In this document: positions 1-6,312 of the stretch, in pieces
Layout: each line of letters opens with the position of its first letter
How positions within the stretch are numbered: the first letter of the stretch is position 1
Assembly: GCA_017883125.1 (NCBI GenBank)
Contig: JADGOD010000044.1
Location: 1 to 11,801, forward strand
Origin: Acidimicrobiales bacterium
Lineage (GTDB): Bacteria > Actinomycetota > Acidimicrobiia > Acidimicrobiales > RAAP-2
Length of the DNA: 11,801 nucleotides
Direction: 5' to 3'
The notes under the pieces: generated by a model
The model's database searches: none
The model's input: only the letters and a program-made list of their open reading frames with translations
Told to the model about the DNA's origin: nothing
Translations under genes and position numbers: made by a program

Positions 1-62
1 CCTCGCCGCACGAGGCCGTACCCGCAGCGGGTCAGGCCCGGATCTACCCCTAATACGAACAT
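1..62 (-). CDS. ruvC: RuvC Holliday junction endonuclease, N-terminal start only
   Basis: The first 20 codons of a gene that runs off the left edge. It begins with ATG at base 62 and reads MFVLGVDPGLTRCGYGLV, which matches the conserved RuvC N-terminus (GIDPGLTRCGYGV type). Asp7 is the first of the four catalytic acidic residues of this family. RuvC cuts Holliday junctions made during recombinational repair and works with RuvA and RuvB, whose genes normally follow in actinobacteria but lie outside the window. The gene starts 39 bases after the yebC stop. A good Shine-Dalgarno sequence is missing; instead a -10-like hexamer lies 7 bases before the ATG, and an SOS-type box spans the start codon. 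The start is supported by the match at residue 3 onward; the rest of the protein cannot be judged. Confidence 0.9.
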   Translation of the reverse strand, partial: MFVLGVDPGLTRCGYGLVRR

Positions 63-70
63 GCGTTCGA
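56..70 (-). promoter_or_regulatory. LexA-type SOS box (Cheo box) over the ruvC start
   Basis: Read on the minus strand the site is TCGAACGCATGTTCG. It fits the gram-positive SOS consensus GAAC-N4-GTTC with both half-sites perfect, and it has the outer TCGAAC arm known from actinobacteria; only the last base of the opposite arm differs. The ATG of ruvC lies inside it. In mycobacteria ruvC is a DNA-damage-induced gene with such a box, so LexA repression here is a strong inference from sequence and position. Binding would cover the probable transcription start. Confidence 0.8.
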
Positions 71-75
71 TGTTA
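70..75 (-). promoter_or_regulatory. Probable -10 element for a leaderless ruvC transcript
   Basis: The minus strand reads TAACAT, then 7 bases, then the ruvC ATG. TANNNT at this distance is the pattern of actinobacterial leaderless promoters, in which the mRNA starts at the start codon itself. No clear -35 element is visible. The element adjoins the SOS box, as expected for a LexA-repressed promoter. It would let ruvC be induced separately from the upstream genes. Confidence 0.55.
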
Positions 76-101
76 TCGGGCGGGAGGAGGGCAGGGGCGG
101 A

Positions 102-851
102 TCAACCGTCGTACGAGGCCAGGATCTCGTCAGAGACGTCGAAGTTGGCGTGAACGGCCTGGACGTCATCGAGGTCGTCGATGGCATCGAGGAGCCGGAG
201 CACGTTCTTCGCCTCCGCCTCGTCGGTCACCGTCACCAGCTGGGTGGGCTCGAGCGACGGCTCGGCCGACTCCGGCGTGAACCCCGCGGCCTCAAGGGCC
301 TCCTTGACATCGTGGAGCTCGGAGGGCCCGCAGGTGATCTTCCAGCTGTCCCCGGCGTCGGAGAGATCGTCAGCGCCTGCCTCGAGGGCCGCCTCCAAGA
401 GCGCGTCCTCGTCGCTGGTCTTCGGGAAGATGAGCACGCCCCGACGCTCGAACTGCCAGCTCACCGATCCGGGCTCCGCCATGGAGCCCCCGTTTCGGCT
501 GAACACGTTGCGCATCTCGGATCCGGTGCGGTTCCGGTTGTCGGTCAGCACCTCGACGATCACCGCCACCCCCCCGTGGGCGTAGCCCTCATAGGTGACG
601 GCCTCGTAGCGCACGCCCTCGAGCTCACCGGTCCCCCGCTTGATGGCACGCTCGATCGTGTCCAGGGGCACAGAGGCGTCCCGGGCCTTGGTGTACATCG
701 CGCGCAGGTTGGCGTTGGCGTTGATGTCGCCGCCGCCTTCTCGGGCAGCGACCTCGACCTGACGGATCAGCTTGGCGAAGAGCTTCGCCCTGGCCTTGTC
801 CTGAGCACCTTTTCGGTGCTTGGTCGTCGCCCACTTCGAGTGACCCGACAT
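102..851 (-). CDS. yebC: YebC/TACO1 family protein
   Basis: A 249-residue protein with the family signature at its N-terminus (MSGHSKWATTKHRKGAQDKA) and the conserved blocks LFAKLIRQVEVAAREGGGD (about residues 24-42), YEGYAHGGVAVIVEVLTDN (about 88-106) and NRTGSEMRNVFSRNGG (about 107-122). Length is normal for the family (about 240-250). These proteins have long been annotated as transcriptional regulators; the mitochondrial homologue TACO1 and later bacterial work point to a role in translation, at difficult stretches such as polyproline, so either role may be named. The start is firm: an AGGAGGGAG ribosome binding site at 857-865 lies 5 bases before the ATG. It sits between pdxT and ruvC, its usual place in actinobacteria. 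Confidence 0.95.
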   Translation of the reverse strand: MSGHSKWATTKHRKGAQDKARAKLFAKLIRQVEVAAREGGGDINANANLRAMYTKARDASVPLDTIERAIKRGTGELEGVRYEAVTYEGYAHGGVAVIVEVLTDNRNRTGSEMRNVFSRNGGSMAEPGSVSWQFERRGVLIFPKTSDEDALLEAALEAGADDLSDAGDSWKITCGPSELHDVKEALEAAGFTPESAEPSLEPTQLVTVTDEAEAKNVLRLLDAIDDLDDVQAVHANFDVSDEILASYDG

Positions 852-902
852 CGAAACTCCCTCCTCGGCCGACGACGAGCGCCGACGGCATCTGGCGAAC
901 CG

Positions 903-908
903 ATGCTA
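903..908 (-). promoter_or_regulatory. Possible -10 element upstream of yebC
   Basis: In the 76-base gap between pdxT and yebC the minus strand reads TAGCAT, a TANNNT hexamer about 50 bases before the yebC ATG. There is no convincing -35 partner at 16-18 bases. It could give yebC and ruvC an internal promoter, but a single hexamer is weak evidence. Confidence 0.25.
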
Positions 909-927
909 GCGATCTCGCCGGTGGGCT

Positions 928-1506
928 TCAGACAAGCCCGACAAGCCGCTGGTGGAGCCGATCGTCTCTGGAGAGCTCAGGGTGGAAGGCACAGCCCAGC
1001 AGCGCGCCCCGCTGGACCAGGACTGGCTCTGCGGAGTCCCCCTCGAGGAGGGAGCCGAGCACCTCTGTTCCGGCGTCGACGTCGATGATGCGGGGAGCCC
1101 TGATGAACACGCCGTCGAAGTCCGCTCCCAGGGTGGGGGCGCTCACCGGAGCCTCGAACGAGAACCGCTGGCGTCCGAACCCGTTTCGCTGGACCGTCAC
1201 GCCGAGCCCTCCGAGGCTCACCTGATCGGATCGACCGTCGATGACCCGATCCGCCAGGAGGACGAGACCTGCGCACGTGCCCAGGGTTGGCCTCCCCTCG
1301 GCGATCCACGCCGTCAGGGGAGCCCGGAGATCCGAGGAGTCGATCATCATCAAGATCGTCGTCGACTCCCCACCGGGGAGCACCAGAGCCGAGATCCCCT
1401 CGAGGTCAGCCGGAACGCGGATCCGGCGCGCCGAGACCCCGACGCGCTCGAGCGCCCGCTCGTGCTCAGCCACGTCCCCCTGGAGAGCGAGGACTCCGAC
1501 GATCAC
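928..1506 (-). CDS. pdxT: PdxT, glutaminase subunit of pyridoxal 5'-phosphate synthase
   Basis: A 192-residue class I glutamine amidotransferase. It releases ammonia from glutamine and passes it to PdxS for vitamin B6 synthesis. The sequence opens with IVGVLALQGDVAEHERAL, the family N-terminus. It carries the LPGGEST loop (about residues 46-52), the nucleophile Cys in GTCAGLVLLA (about 79-88) and the His and Glu of the triad in FHPELSRDDRLHQ near the end. The start is GTG at 1506, two bases after the pdxS stop codon, so translation is probably coupled to pdxS. A much longer upstream reading in the same frame exists but runs through pdxS and is not part of this protein. Length and active site look intact. 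Confidence 0.95.
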   Translation of the reverse strand: MIVGVLALQGDVAEHERALERVGVSARRIRVPADLEGISALVLPGGESTTILMMIDSSDLRAPLTAWIAEGRPTLGTCAGLVLLADRVIDGRSDQVSLGGLGVTVQRNGFGRQRFSFEAPVSAPTLGADFDGVFIRAPRIIDVDAGTEVLGSLLEGDSAEPVLVQRGALLGCAFHPELSRDDRLHQRLVGLV

Positions 1507-1508
1507 CC

Positions 1509-2414
1509 TTACCAGCCGCGATCGGCCAGACGGGTCTCCAACGAGTCGATCTCCTGGCCCTTCATGGCGCTCCCAAGGCCTCGCGAGACCTTGGCGAGAA
1601 GGGCTGGGTCTTCGAAGTGCGTGGTTGCCTCGACGATGGCGCGCGCCCGACCGGCGGGGTCCTCGCTCTTGAAGATCCCCGAGCCGACGAAGACCGCTTG
1701 GGCGCCCAGCTGGAGGACCAGGGAGGCATCCGCCGGCGTGGCGATGCCGCCAGCGCAGAACAGGGGAACCGGGAGCGCTCCGGTCTCGGCCACCTCGGCC
1801 ACGAGCTCGTAGGGAGCACGGAGCTCCTTGGCCCACGTGAAGATCTCGGGCTCATCGGCGACCGTCAGCTTGCGGATGTCACCGAGGATCGAGCGCAGGT
1901 GCCGGACGGCCTCGACGATGTTGCCGGTGCCGGCCTCGCCCTTCGATCGGATCATGGCCGCACCTTCGGAGATTCGCCGCAGCGCCTCTCCGAGGTTGGT
2001 CGCACCACAGACGAACGGGACGTCGAAGGCCCACTTGTCGATGTGATGGGCCTCGTCCGCCGGGGTCAGCACCTCGCTCTCGTCGATGTAGTCGACCTCA
2101 AGGGAGGCGAGGATCTGGGCCTCGGCGAAGTGCCCGATCCGGGCCTTGGCCATCACCGGGATCGTCACCGTCTCCTGGATGCCCTCGATCAGCTCGGGGT
2201 CGCTCATCCGGGCCACGCCGCCGTCACGACGGATGTCCGCCGGAACCCGCTCAAGTGCCATCACGGCCACCGCACCGGCGTCCTCGGCGATCTTGGCCTG
2301 TGCCGCGTCGACGACGTCCATGATCACGCCGCCACGCAGCATGTCGGCCAGTCCGCGCTTCACGCGGAACGTGCCTCTCGAACGGATCTGGTCGGAGTCA
2401 GGTGTGTTGGTCAC
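1509..2414 (-). CDS. pdxS: PdxS, pyridoxal 5'-phosphate synthase lyase subunit
   Basis: A 301-residue (beta/alpha)8 enzyme that builds pyridoxal 5'-phosphate from ribose 5-phosphate, glyceraldehyde 3-phosphate and ammonia from PdxT, in a 12+12 subunit complex in the cytoplasm. Visible key parts are Asp33 in VIMDVVDA, the Schiff-base Lys90 in PVMAKARIGHF, the second lysine Lys158 in MIRSKGEAGTGN, and the phosphate-binding glycine loops CAGGIATPADA and FVGSGIFKS. The start is GTG at 2414; there is no clear Shine-Dalgarno sequence, but a TAAGAT hexamer lies 6 bases upstream, suggesting a leaderless transcript. It is followed at once by pdxT. In mycobacteria tesB2 lies between these two genes; here they adjoin. 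No defect is visible. Confidence 0.97.
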   Translation of the reverse strand: MTNTPDSDQIRSRGTFRVKRGLADMLRGGVIMDVVDAAQAKIAEDAGAVAVMALERVPADIRRDGGVARMSDPELIEGIQETVTIPVMAKARIGHFAEAQILASLEVDYIDESEVLTPADEAHHIDKWAFDVPFVCGATNLGEALRRISEGAAMIRSKGEAGTGNIVEAVRHLRSILGDIRKLTVADEPEIFTWAKELRAPYELVAEVAETGALPVPLFCAGGIATPADASLVLQLGAQAVFVGSGIFKSEDPAGRARAIVEATTHFEDPALLAKVSRGLGSAMKGQEIDSLETRLADRGW

Positions 2415-2420
2415 GGCTCA

Positions 2421-2426
2421 ATCTTA
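2421..2426 (-). promoter_or_regulatory. Probable -10 element for a leaderless pdxS transcript
   Basis: The minus strand reads TAAGAT, six bases, then the GTG start of pdxS. The 36-base gap after the M48-like gene holds little else, and no purine-rich ribosome binding site is seen. The TANNNT spacing fits actinobacterial leaderless promoters. No -35 element is recognisable. If real, pdxS-pdxT (and perhaps yebC) have their own start of transcription inside the larger gene run. Confidence 0.5.
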
Positions 2427-2450
2427 CCGGTGCTCCGAACGAGCAGATCC

Positions 2451-3350
2451 CTAGCGCTCTTCGAGGACGTGGCGGCGCACGCCGGTCGCGTCGATGTCGC
2501 CGATCTCGTCGGTCTTCGCCCGACGGGCGATTGAGGGGTCGACGAACAGCCACCGGATCGTGGCGTAGACCGGGGAGGCGAAGAGCGAGCCCTTCTCCGG
2601 AAGGGCCGCCTGCTCCATCTTCCGGAGCGCAGCAGCCAGACCCAGGGGGTAGCGGACCGTCAGCGCAGCGAGCTCGTCGGCCCGGTACAGCCGCCCGGTG
2701 CCAGTGAGGCGGTGGGCGAGGCTCCCCCGCCGACCGATCCCACCGAGAAGCAAGGCGAGGCCAGCGCCGAACGTCCCCCGCTCGACGGCTTCGAGCCGCT
2801 GCTGGGCCAGGAGATGAGAGAGGACGCCCTCGAGCTCGACCACGCTCAGGGCGTTCACGAGCCCTGTGGTGACCACCACCGTCGGGGTGGCACGGGTCCC
2901 GATGACGCAGGCGTTGGGGACCTCGTCGACGAGGACCCCGATCGCCGGTGTTGCCACGCCCATCGTGGCGCTCAGACCGACGAGGAGCGTCTCGACTCGG
3001 GGCAGGGCGCCGGGCTCGACCGGGGCGGCCCCGATGTTCCGCACGGTGGCGGCTGGCGCTCCGCGACGGACCATGAACCCGGCCAGGACGGCGGTGAGGA
3101 CTCCGACGGCGATCCCGATCCCGATGCTCAGGGGGATTCCGATGACCGAGAAGATGACTCCGACGACAATGCCGCTGACGACCGAGGCGGCCAGGGGCCA
3201 CCGCCGGTTCCGCCGCCGCTCGGCGTCAAGACCCGCCAGTGGGCCGTTGGCCTCGGCGTGGACCTCGACACCTGGGACGGTTCGCTCCGGTGGGCGTCGG
3301 GTCTGGGTCGACGAGGGCCGACGGTTCTTCTGAGCGGACATAGCGGTCAC
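2451..3350 (-). CDS. M48/HtpX-like membrane protein with lost zinc-protease motif
   Basis: A 299-residue protein with a basic N-terminus (residues 1-50), two hydrophobic segments (about 51-70 and 72-93), then a domain that follows the HtpX (M48) pattern: VPNACVIG (144-151, family PNAFATG), VVVTTGLVNALSVVELEGVLSH (158-179) and RADELAALTVRYP (224-236). The active site is broken: where M48 proteases have HExxH this protein has HLLAQ (179-183), so the catalytic Glu is Leu180 and the second zinc His is Gln183. The usual Glu ligand before the downstream AD pair also appears to be Leu221 (LYRAD). I infer a membrane-bound pseudoprotease, perhaps with a scaffolding or regulatory role; its true function is unknown. 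Start choice: GTG at 3350, one base after the pimA stop and behind a GAGG, or ATG at 3341. It is an extra gene between pimA and pdxS compared with the mycobacterial order. Confidence 0.75.
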   Translation of the reverse strand: MTAMSAQKNRRPSSTQTRRPPERTVPGVEVHAEANGPLAGLDAERRRNRRWPLAASVVSGIVVGVIFSVIGIPLSIGIGIAVGVLTAVLAGFMVRRGAPAATVRNIGAAPVEPGALPRVETLLVGLSATMGVATPAIGVLVDEVPNACVIGTRATPTVVVTTGLVNALSVVELEGVLSHLLAQQRLEAVERGTFGAGLALLLGGIGRRGSLAHRLTGTGRLYRADELAALTVRYPLGLAAALRKMEQAALPEKGSLFASPVYATIRWLFVDPSIARRAKTDEIGDIDATGVRRHVLEER

Positions 3351-3351
3351 G

Positions 3352-4443
3352 CTAGCCTCGCCACCGGCTTCGCCCGGACGAGGACGCGTGCTCGTAGAGG
3401 GCCTCGTAGCGATCCATCAGGGCGGCCATCGACCATCGGCGGGCGTAGACCAGACCTTCAGCCCTCGATTCGGTCGGTGCGCGCTCGAGCTGCCGCACCA
3501 GCGCCTCGGCGAGCTGGGCCGGGTCACCGGGCTCCACGAGCTGGCCGTGCCCCCCGAGGGCCTGGCGGTACCCGTCGATGTCGGAGGCCACCACGGCCGT
3601 CGACGCGGCCAGCGCCTCGAGCAGGACCATCCCGAACGACTCGCCACCGAGGGAGGGGGCGCAGAGGACGTCTGCGGCACAGAGCCGGCGGCGCTTCTCC
3701 TCCTCCCCGATGACGCCCAGCCACTCGAGACGAGCACCGGATCCCGAGAGGCCCTCGGGCGGAGAGCCGGTCAGCCAGATGGTGACGTCCTCGGGGAGCC
3801 GTGCTGCGGCATCGAGGAGGACCTGTCGGCCCTTGCGCGGCTCGTCTCGGCCGAGGAAGAGCACCGTGGGGCCCCTCGTCGGCCACGGATCTGAGCGTTG
3901 CGCGGCCTCGACGTCGATTCCGTTGAAGAGCACCTCGGGCGAGATGCCGAGCGTCGCCTTGGCCGTGTGGGCGGCTGCCTCTGAGACCGCGGCGCTTGCG
4001 TCGACACGACGGATGAGGCGAGCCAGGACGGGTCCGGTCAGCCGGTAGAGGGGGTCGACACCCGATCGGTGGAAGGTGGCCACGAGGCCGCCACGATGCC
4101 GCCGGAGGAGCGACCATCCCATCACCGGGGTGACGGGCTCGTGAAGGTGAGCGACCACCGGGCCGTTCTCCTCGGCCCAGCTCGCCAGCCTCCGTGCTGC
4201 ACGCAGCGAGAGCGTCACCGGGGCCACCGAGCCGTTGGACGGGAACCTGGTGACGTGACCACCGGCGATCACCTCGATCCCGGCATCTCGGAGCTCGGCG
4301 TCGACGTCGGACCCCGGAGCCCCGACGGCCACCGTGCGGCCCCGGCGCTGCATCTCGAGGGCCATGGCGCGCACCTGGCCCTGGACCCCGCCCGGAAGCG
4401 ACAGGTCGTAGGGAGAGACGAAGAGGAGTCTCGGATCGCTCAC
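3352..4443 (-). CDS. pimA: PimA-like phosphatidylinositol alpha-mannosyltransferase
   Basis: A 363-residue GT4-family (GT-B fold) glycosyltransferase. PimA moves mannose from GDP-mannose to the 2-position of the inositol ring of phosphatidylinositol at the cytoplasmic face of the membrane, the first step to PIM, LM and LAM. Visible features are the N-terminal PGGVQ loop (17-21), FPSNGSVAP (67-75), HLHEP (99-103), ATFHRSG with His125, the donor-site block GRDEPRKG (198-205) and GGESFGMVLLEALAA with the E268/E276 pair. The order and wording of these blocks agree with mycobacterial PimA. The start is GTG at 4443, where it overlaps the patA stop (GTGA), a sign of coupled translation; a start further upstream would lie inside patA. 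Other GT4 enzymes share some motifs, but the neighbours pgsA and patA support this name. Confidence 0.92.
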   Translation of the reverse strand: MSDPRLLFVSPYDLSLPGGVQGQVRAMALEMQRRGRTVAVGAPGSDVDAELRDAGIEVIAGGHVTRFPSNGSVAPVTLSLRAARRLASWAEENGPVVAHLHEPVTPVMGWSLLRRHRGGLVATFHRSGVDPLYRLTGPVLARLIRRVDASAAVSEAAAHTAKATLGISPEVLFNGIDVEAAQRSDPWPTRGPTVLFLGRDEPRKGRQVLLDAAARLPEDVTIWLTGSPPEGLSGSGARLEWLGVIGEEEKRRRLCAADVLCAPSLGGESFGMVLLEALAASTAVVASDIDGYRQALGGHGQLVEPGDPAQLAEALVRQLERAPTESRAEGLVYARRWSMAALMDRYEALYEHASSSGRSRWRG

Positions 4444-5351
4444 GGGGTCGGGGCGTCTTGAGAGAAGGGGTCCGAGAACACATGCCACTGCTCGGGCGAG
4501 CGGCGGATGAACCCGCTCAGTTCGTCGGCGATCGCCTGGGAGACCCGGTTCACGTCGTCTCGGAGACGTCCCTCCCGGGCCGTCGAGAGCGGCGCGGAGA
4601 TGTAGATCGAGTGCTGGTCACCCGGTCCGCTGTAGATGACCCCGGTCAACAGCGTGGCCTCGGTGCGCAGGGCCAAGGTGGCCGGGCCCGCCGGCATCCT
4701 CGCCCGCCGGTCCAGCAGCGTGACCTCGATGCCGTCGCCCATCAGGTCCCGGTCGCACAGCAGGCCGACGAGCCCGCCGCTGCTCAGGGTCCGCACCAGC
4801 CTCTTGCCGGCCCCGGCGTCAAGCGGCTCGATGAGGAGACCGATCGATTCGCGCTTGGTCACGAACCACTCGAAGAGCTCAGGGGGCTCGAGCCGCTCGG
4901 CGACCGCCGTCATGGGGAAGCCGATCTGGGCGACGACCGCACCGCCCCAATCCCAGCTCCCGATGTGCGGCAGCGCCACGATCACGCCCTTGCCGTGCTC
5001 CATCGCCTGGCGCAGGTGATCCTCGCCCTCGATGAACTTGATGCGCGACCCGATGAGGGCCGGTGTCGCTCCCGGGAGGGTCGCACCCTCGGCCCAGTAG
5101 CGGGCGTAGCTGGCGTAGGAGCGCCGCACCCAGCGCGAGAGCACCCTGTCGTCGATGCGAGCATCGGTTCCGTGCTCGACGATCTGGCGGATGTTCTGGC
5201 GGACCGTGTCACGTGTCAGGGTGCTGCGCCACGCCACTGACCAGCCGAAGATCTCCGCGACCCGGACGGCGAAGGTGACGGGCAGCCGCTCGAGCAGCGT
5301 GCCGAGGGTCTTCCAGAGAAGGAACCGGCGGCGGTCCGCCCCATTGCTCAC
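4440..5351 (-). CDS. patA: PatA-like phosphatidylinositol mannoside acyltransferase
   Basis: A 303-residue acyltransferase of the LpxL/HtrB family. In mycobacteria PatA adds a fatty acyl chain, usually palmitoyl, to the mannose of PIM1/PIM2 at the inner leaflet. The catalytic HX4D motif is seen as His129 and Asp134 in ALPHIGSWDWGG, and the second conserved block is LLCDRDLMGDGIEV (about 197-210). The N-terminus is amphipathic and hydrophobic (about 8-40), which fits membrane attachment rather than a cleaved signal. It starts with GTG at 5351, 15 bases after the pgsA stop, and its TGA overlaps the GTG of pimA. As a lone LpxL-type enzyme it could acylate another lipid, but its place between pgsA and pimA makes PIM acylation by far the most likely. 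Confidence 0.92.
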   Translation of the reverse strand: MSNGADRRRFLLWKTLGTLLERLPVTFAVRVAEIFGWSVAWRSTLTRDTVRQNIRQIVEHGTDARIDDRVLSRWVRRSYASYARYWAEGATLPGATPALIGSRIKFIEGEDHLRQAMEHGKGVIVALPHIGSWDWGGAVVAQIGFPMTAVAERLEPPELFEWFVTKRESIGLLIEPLDAGAGKRLVRTLSSGGLVGLLCDRDLMGDGIEVTLLDRRARMPAGPATLALRTEATLLTGVIYSGPGDQHSIYISAPLSTAREGRLRDDVNRVSQAIADELSGFIRRSPEQWHVFSDPFSQDAPTP

Positions 5352-5366
5352 GCTGGACGCTCTCGC

Positions 5367-6152
5367 CTAGGGGCGCGTTGCGGGGTGTCGGCCCTGACGA
5401 GGCCGGCTCCGCCGGCTCCGACCCGATCGGGTCGATATCGACTCGGTCCGACGAGCACGCCAGCGCCCCATCGACGATCCAGGACGCCACTCGGTCGTCG
5501 TCCGCTCCCGCCACTCTCGCCAGCGCGAGTCCGCTTGGGCAGCTCGGCGAGCGGCAACAGCCTCGGGGGACACGGCGGTCGCCGCCTGCCACACCTTCAC
5601 GAAGCGGCCTATCGCCGTCGCCGTGGTGAGCGCCAGCAAGACCCAGAGGATCGGGATGAGCAGCGCCGAGAAGAGGAAGCCCAAGCCCAGCAGGATCATC
5701 CGCTCCGCTCGCTCCATCAAGCCTCCGCGAGCGGCAAGTCCCAGCGCCTCGGCCTTGGCGCGCTGGTACGAGACGATCGACGTCACACCCAAGATGGCCA
5801 GGGGGAGCAGGATCAGATGCCCCTCGTTCTGATCGATCAGATACCAGGCGACACCGCCCATCAGGACGGCGTCGGCCACCCGGTCGGTCACCGAGTCGAA
5901 GAACGCACCGCGCACAGAGCTCGTGCCGGCCGCCTTGGCGACGGGGCCGTCGAAGAGATCGTGCGCTCCGGTCAGCGTCAGGAGGACCACGGCGAGGTAG
6001 AAGTGACCGGTGGCGACCGCGACGGCAGTGGCCGTCGCGGTGACGAGACCGGTGGCGGTCAGGACGTCAGCGGTGATGCCATGTCGCTGCAACCACGAAC
6101 CGACCGGTTCGGTCTTGGCATCCACCGCACTTCGCCAGCGGCCGTCAAACAT
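5367..6152 (-). CDS. pgsA: PgsA-like phosphatidylinositol phosphate synthase (CDP-alcohol phosphotransferase)
   Basis: A 261-residue membrane enzyme that joins CDP-diacylglycerol and inositol 1-phosphate to give phosphatidylinositol phosphate, the base of PI and PIMs. The family motif DxxDGxxAR(x8)GxxxDxxxD is present with all four aspartates (Asp65, Asp68, Asp86, Asp90) and both glycines (Gly69, Gly82), but the usual Arg is Lys73. About six hydrophobic helices span residues 30-190. The last 67 residues or so are a polar, Arg-rich tail (19 Arg), longer than usual for the family (about 200-220 residues in all). The start is firm: AGGAGG at 6158-6163 lies 5 bases before the ATG. A different alcohol substrate cannot be ruled out from sequence alone, but patA and pimA next door point to inositol phosphate. 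Confidence 0.9.
   Translation of the reverse strand: MFDGRWRSAVDAKTEPVGSWLQRHGITADVLTATGLVTATATAVAVATGHFYLAVVLLTLTGAHDLFDGPVAKAAGTSSVRGAFFDSVTDRVADAVLMGGVAWYLIDQNEGHLILLPLAILGVTSIVSYQRAKAEALGLAARGGLMERAERMILLGLGFLFSALLIPILWVLLALTTATAIGRFVKVWQAATAVSPEAVAARRAAQADSRWREWRERTTTEWRPGSSMGRWRARRTESISTRSGRSRRSRPRQGRHPATRP
5419..5442. repeat. Two overlapping perfect palindromes in the pgsA 3' end
   Basis: A 16-base perfect palindrome (5419-5434, CGACCCGATCGGGTCG) overlaps by four bases a 12-base perfect palindrome (5431-5442, GTCGATATCGAC). Both lie inside the Arg-rich tail of pgsA, about 80 bases before patA. They could be a protein binding site or give structure to the mRNA. GC-rich coding DNA often holds CGATCG cores, so function is uncertain. 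Confidence 0.6.
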
Positions 6153-6252
6153 CTGATCCTCCTGCGCCGAGTCGACTGCGTGTGGCGCTCCGCCGCATGG
6201 TCCGCTCCGTGGGAACCACTCTTGAATCCCAGGTTGGACTTCGGCGATCTGG

Positions 6253-6282
6253 AGTCTAAGGATACCACCCGGTAGCCGAGAA
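6253..6282 (-). promoter_or_regulatory. Possible promoter in the HIT/pgsA gap
   Basis: The gap from 6153 to 6312 (160 bases) is the longest in the minus-strand run. On the minus strand it holds TATCCT (6259-6264) next to TAGACT (6253-6258), both TANNNT hexamers; a weak -35-like TTCTCG (6277-6282) is 18 bases from the latter. This would leave a leader of about 95 bases before pgsA. The motif match is modest. I see no gene or strong terminator in the gap. Confidence 0.3.
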
Positions 6283-6312
6283 CCCCGGATTCTCCCCTTC
6301 AGCGATGAGCGA

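Noticed and set aside
3524..4483. Arg/Gly/Pro-rich open frame on the minus strand inside pimA
   Set aside because: It is an out-of-frame shadow of pimA with no motif, a common artefact in GC-rich DNA.
5385..6275. Long open frame on the plus strand opposite pgsA
   Set aside because: It has no recognisable domain, shows skewed composition (many Arg, Gly, His, Gln), and is a shadow of the well-supported pgsA. The same holds for the long plus-strand frames opposite yebC, pdxT, pdxS, thrS (7065-8096) and mshC.
6278..6294. Hairpin GAGAA-N7-TTCTC after the HIT gene as a terminator
   Set aside because: The stem is only five pairs, is AT-rich for this DNA and has no T-run after it, so it does not support a terminator.
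6153..6312. A small gene in the HIT/pgsA gap
   Set aside because: Reading frames there are short, lack a ribosome binding site and resemble no known protein; a leader or promoter region explains the gap better.
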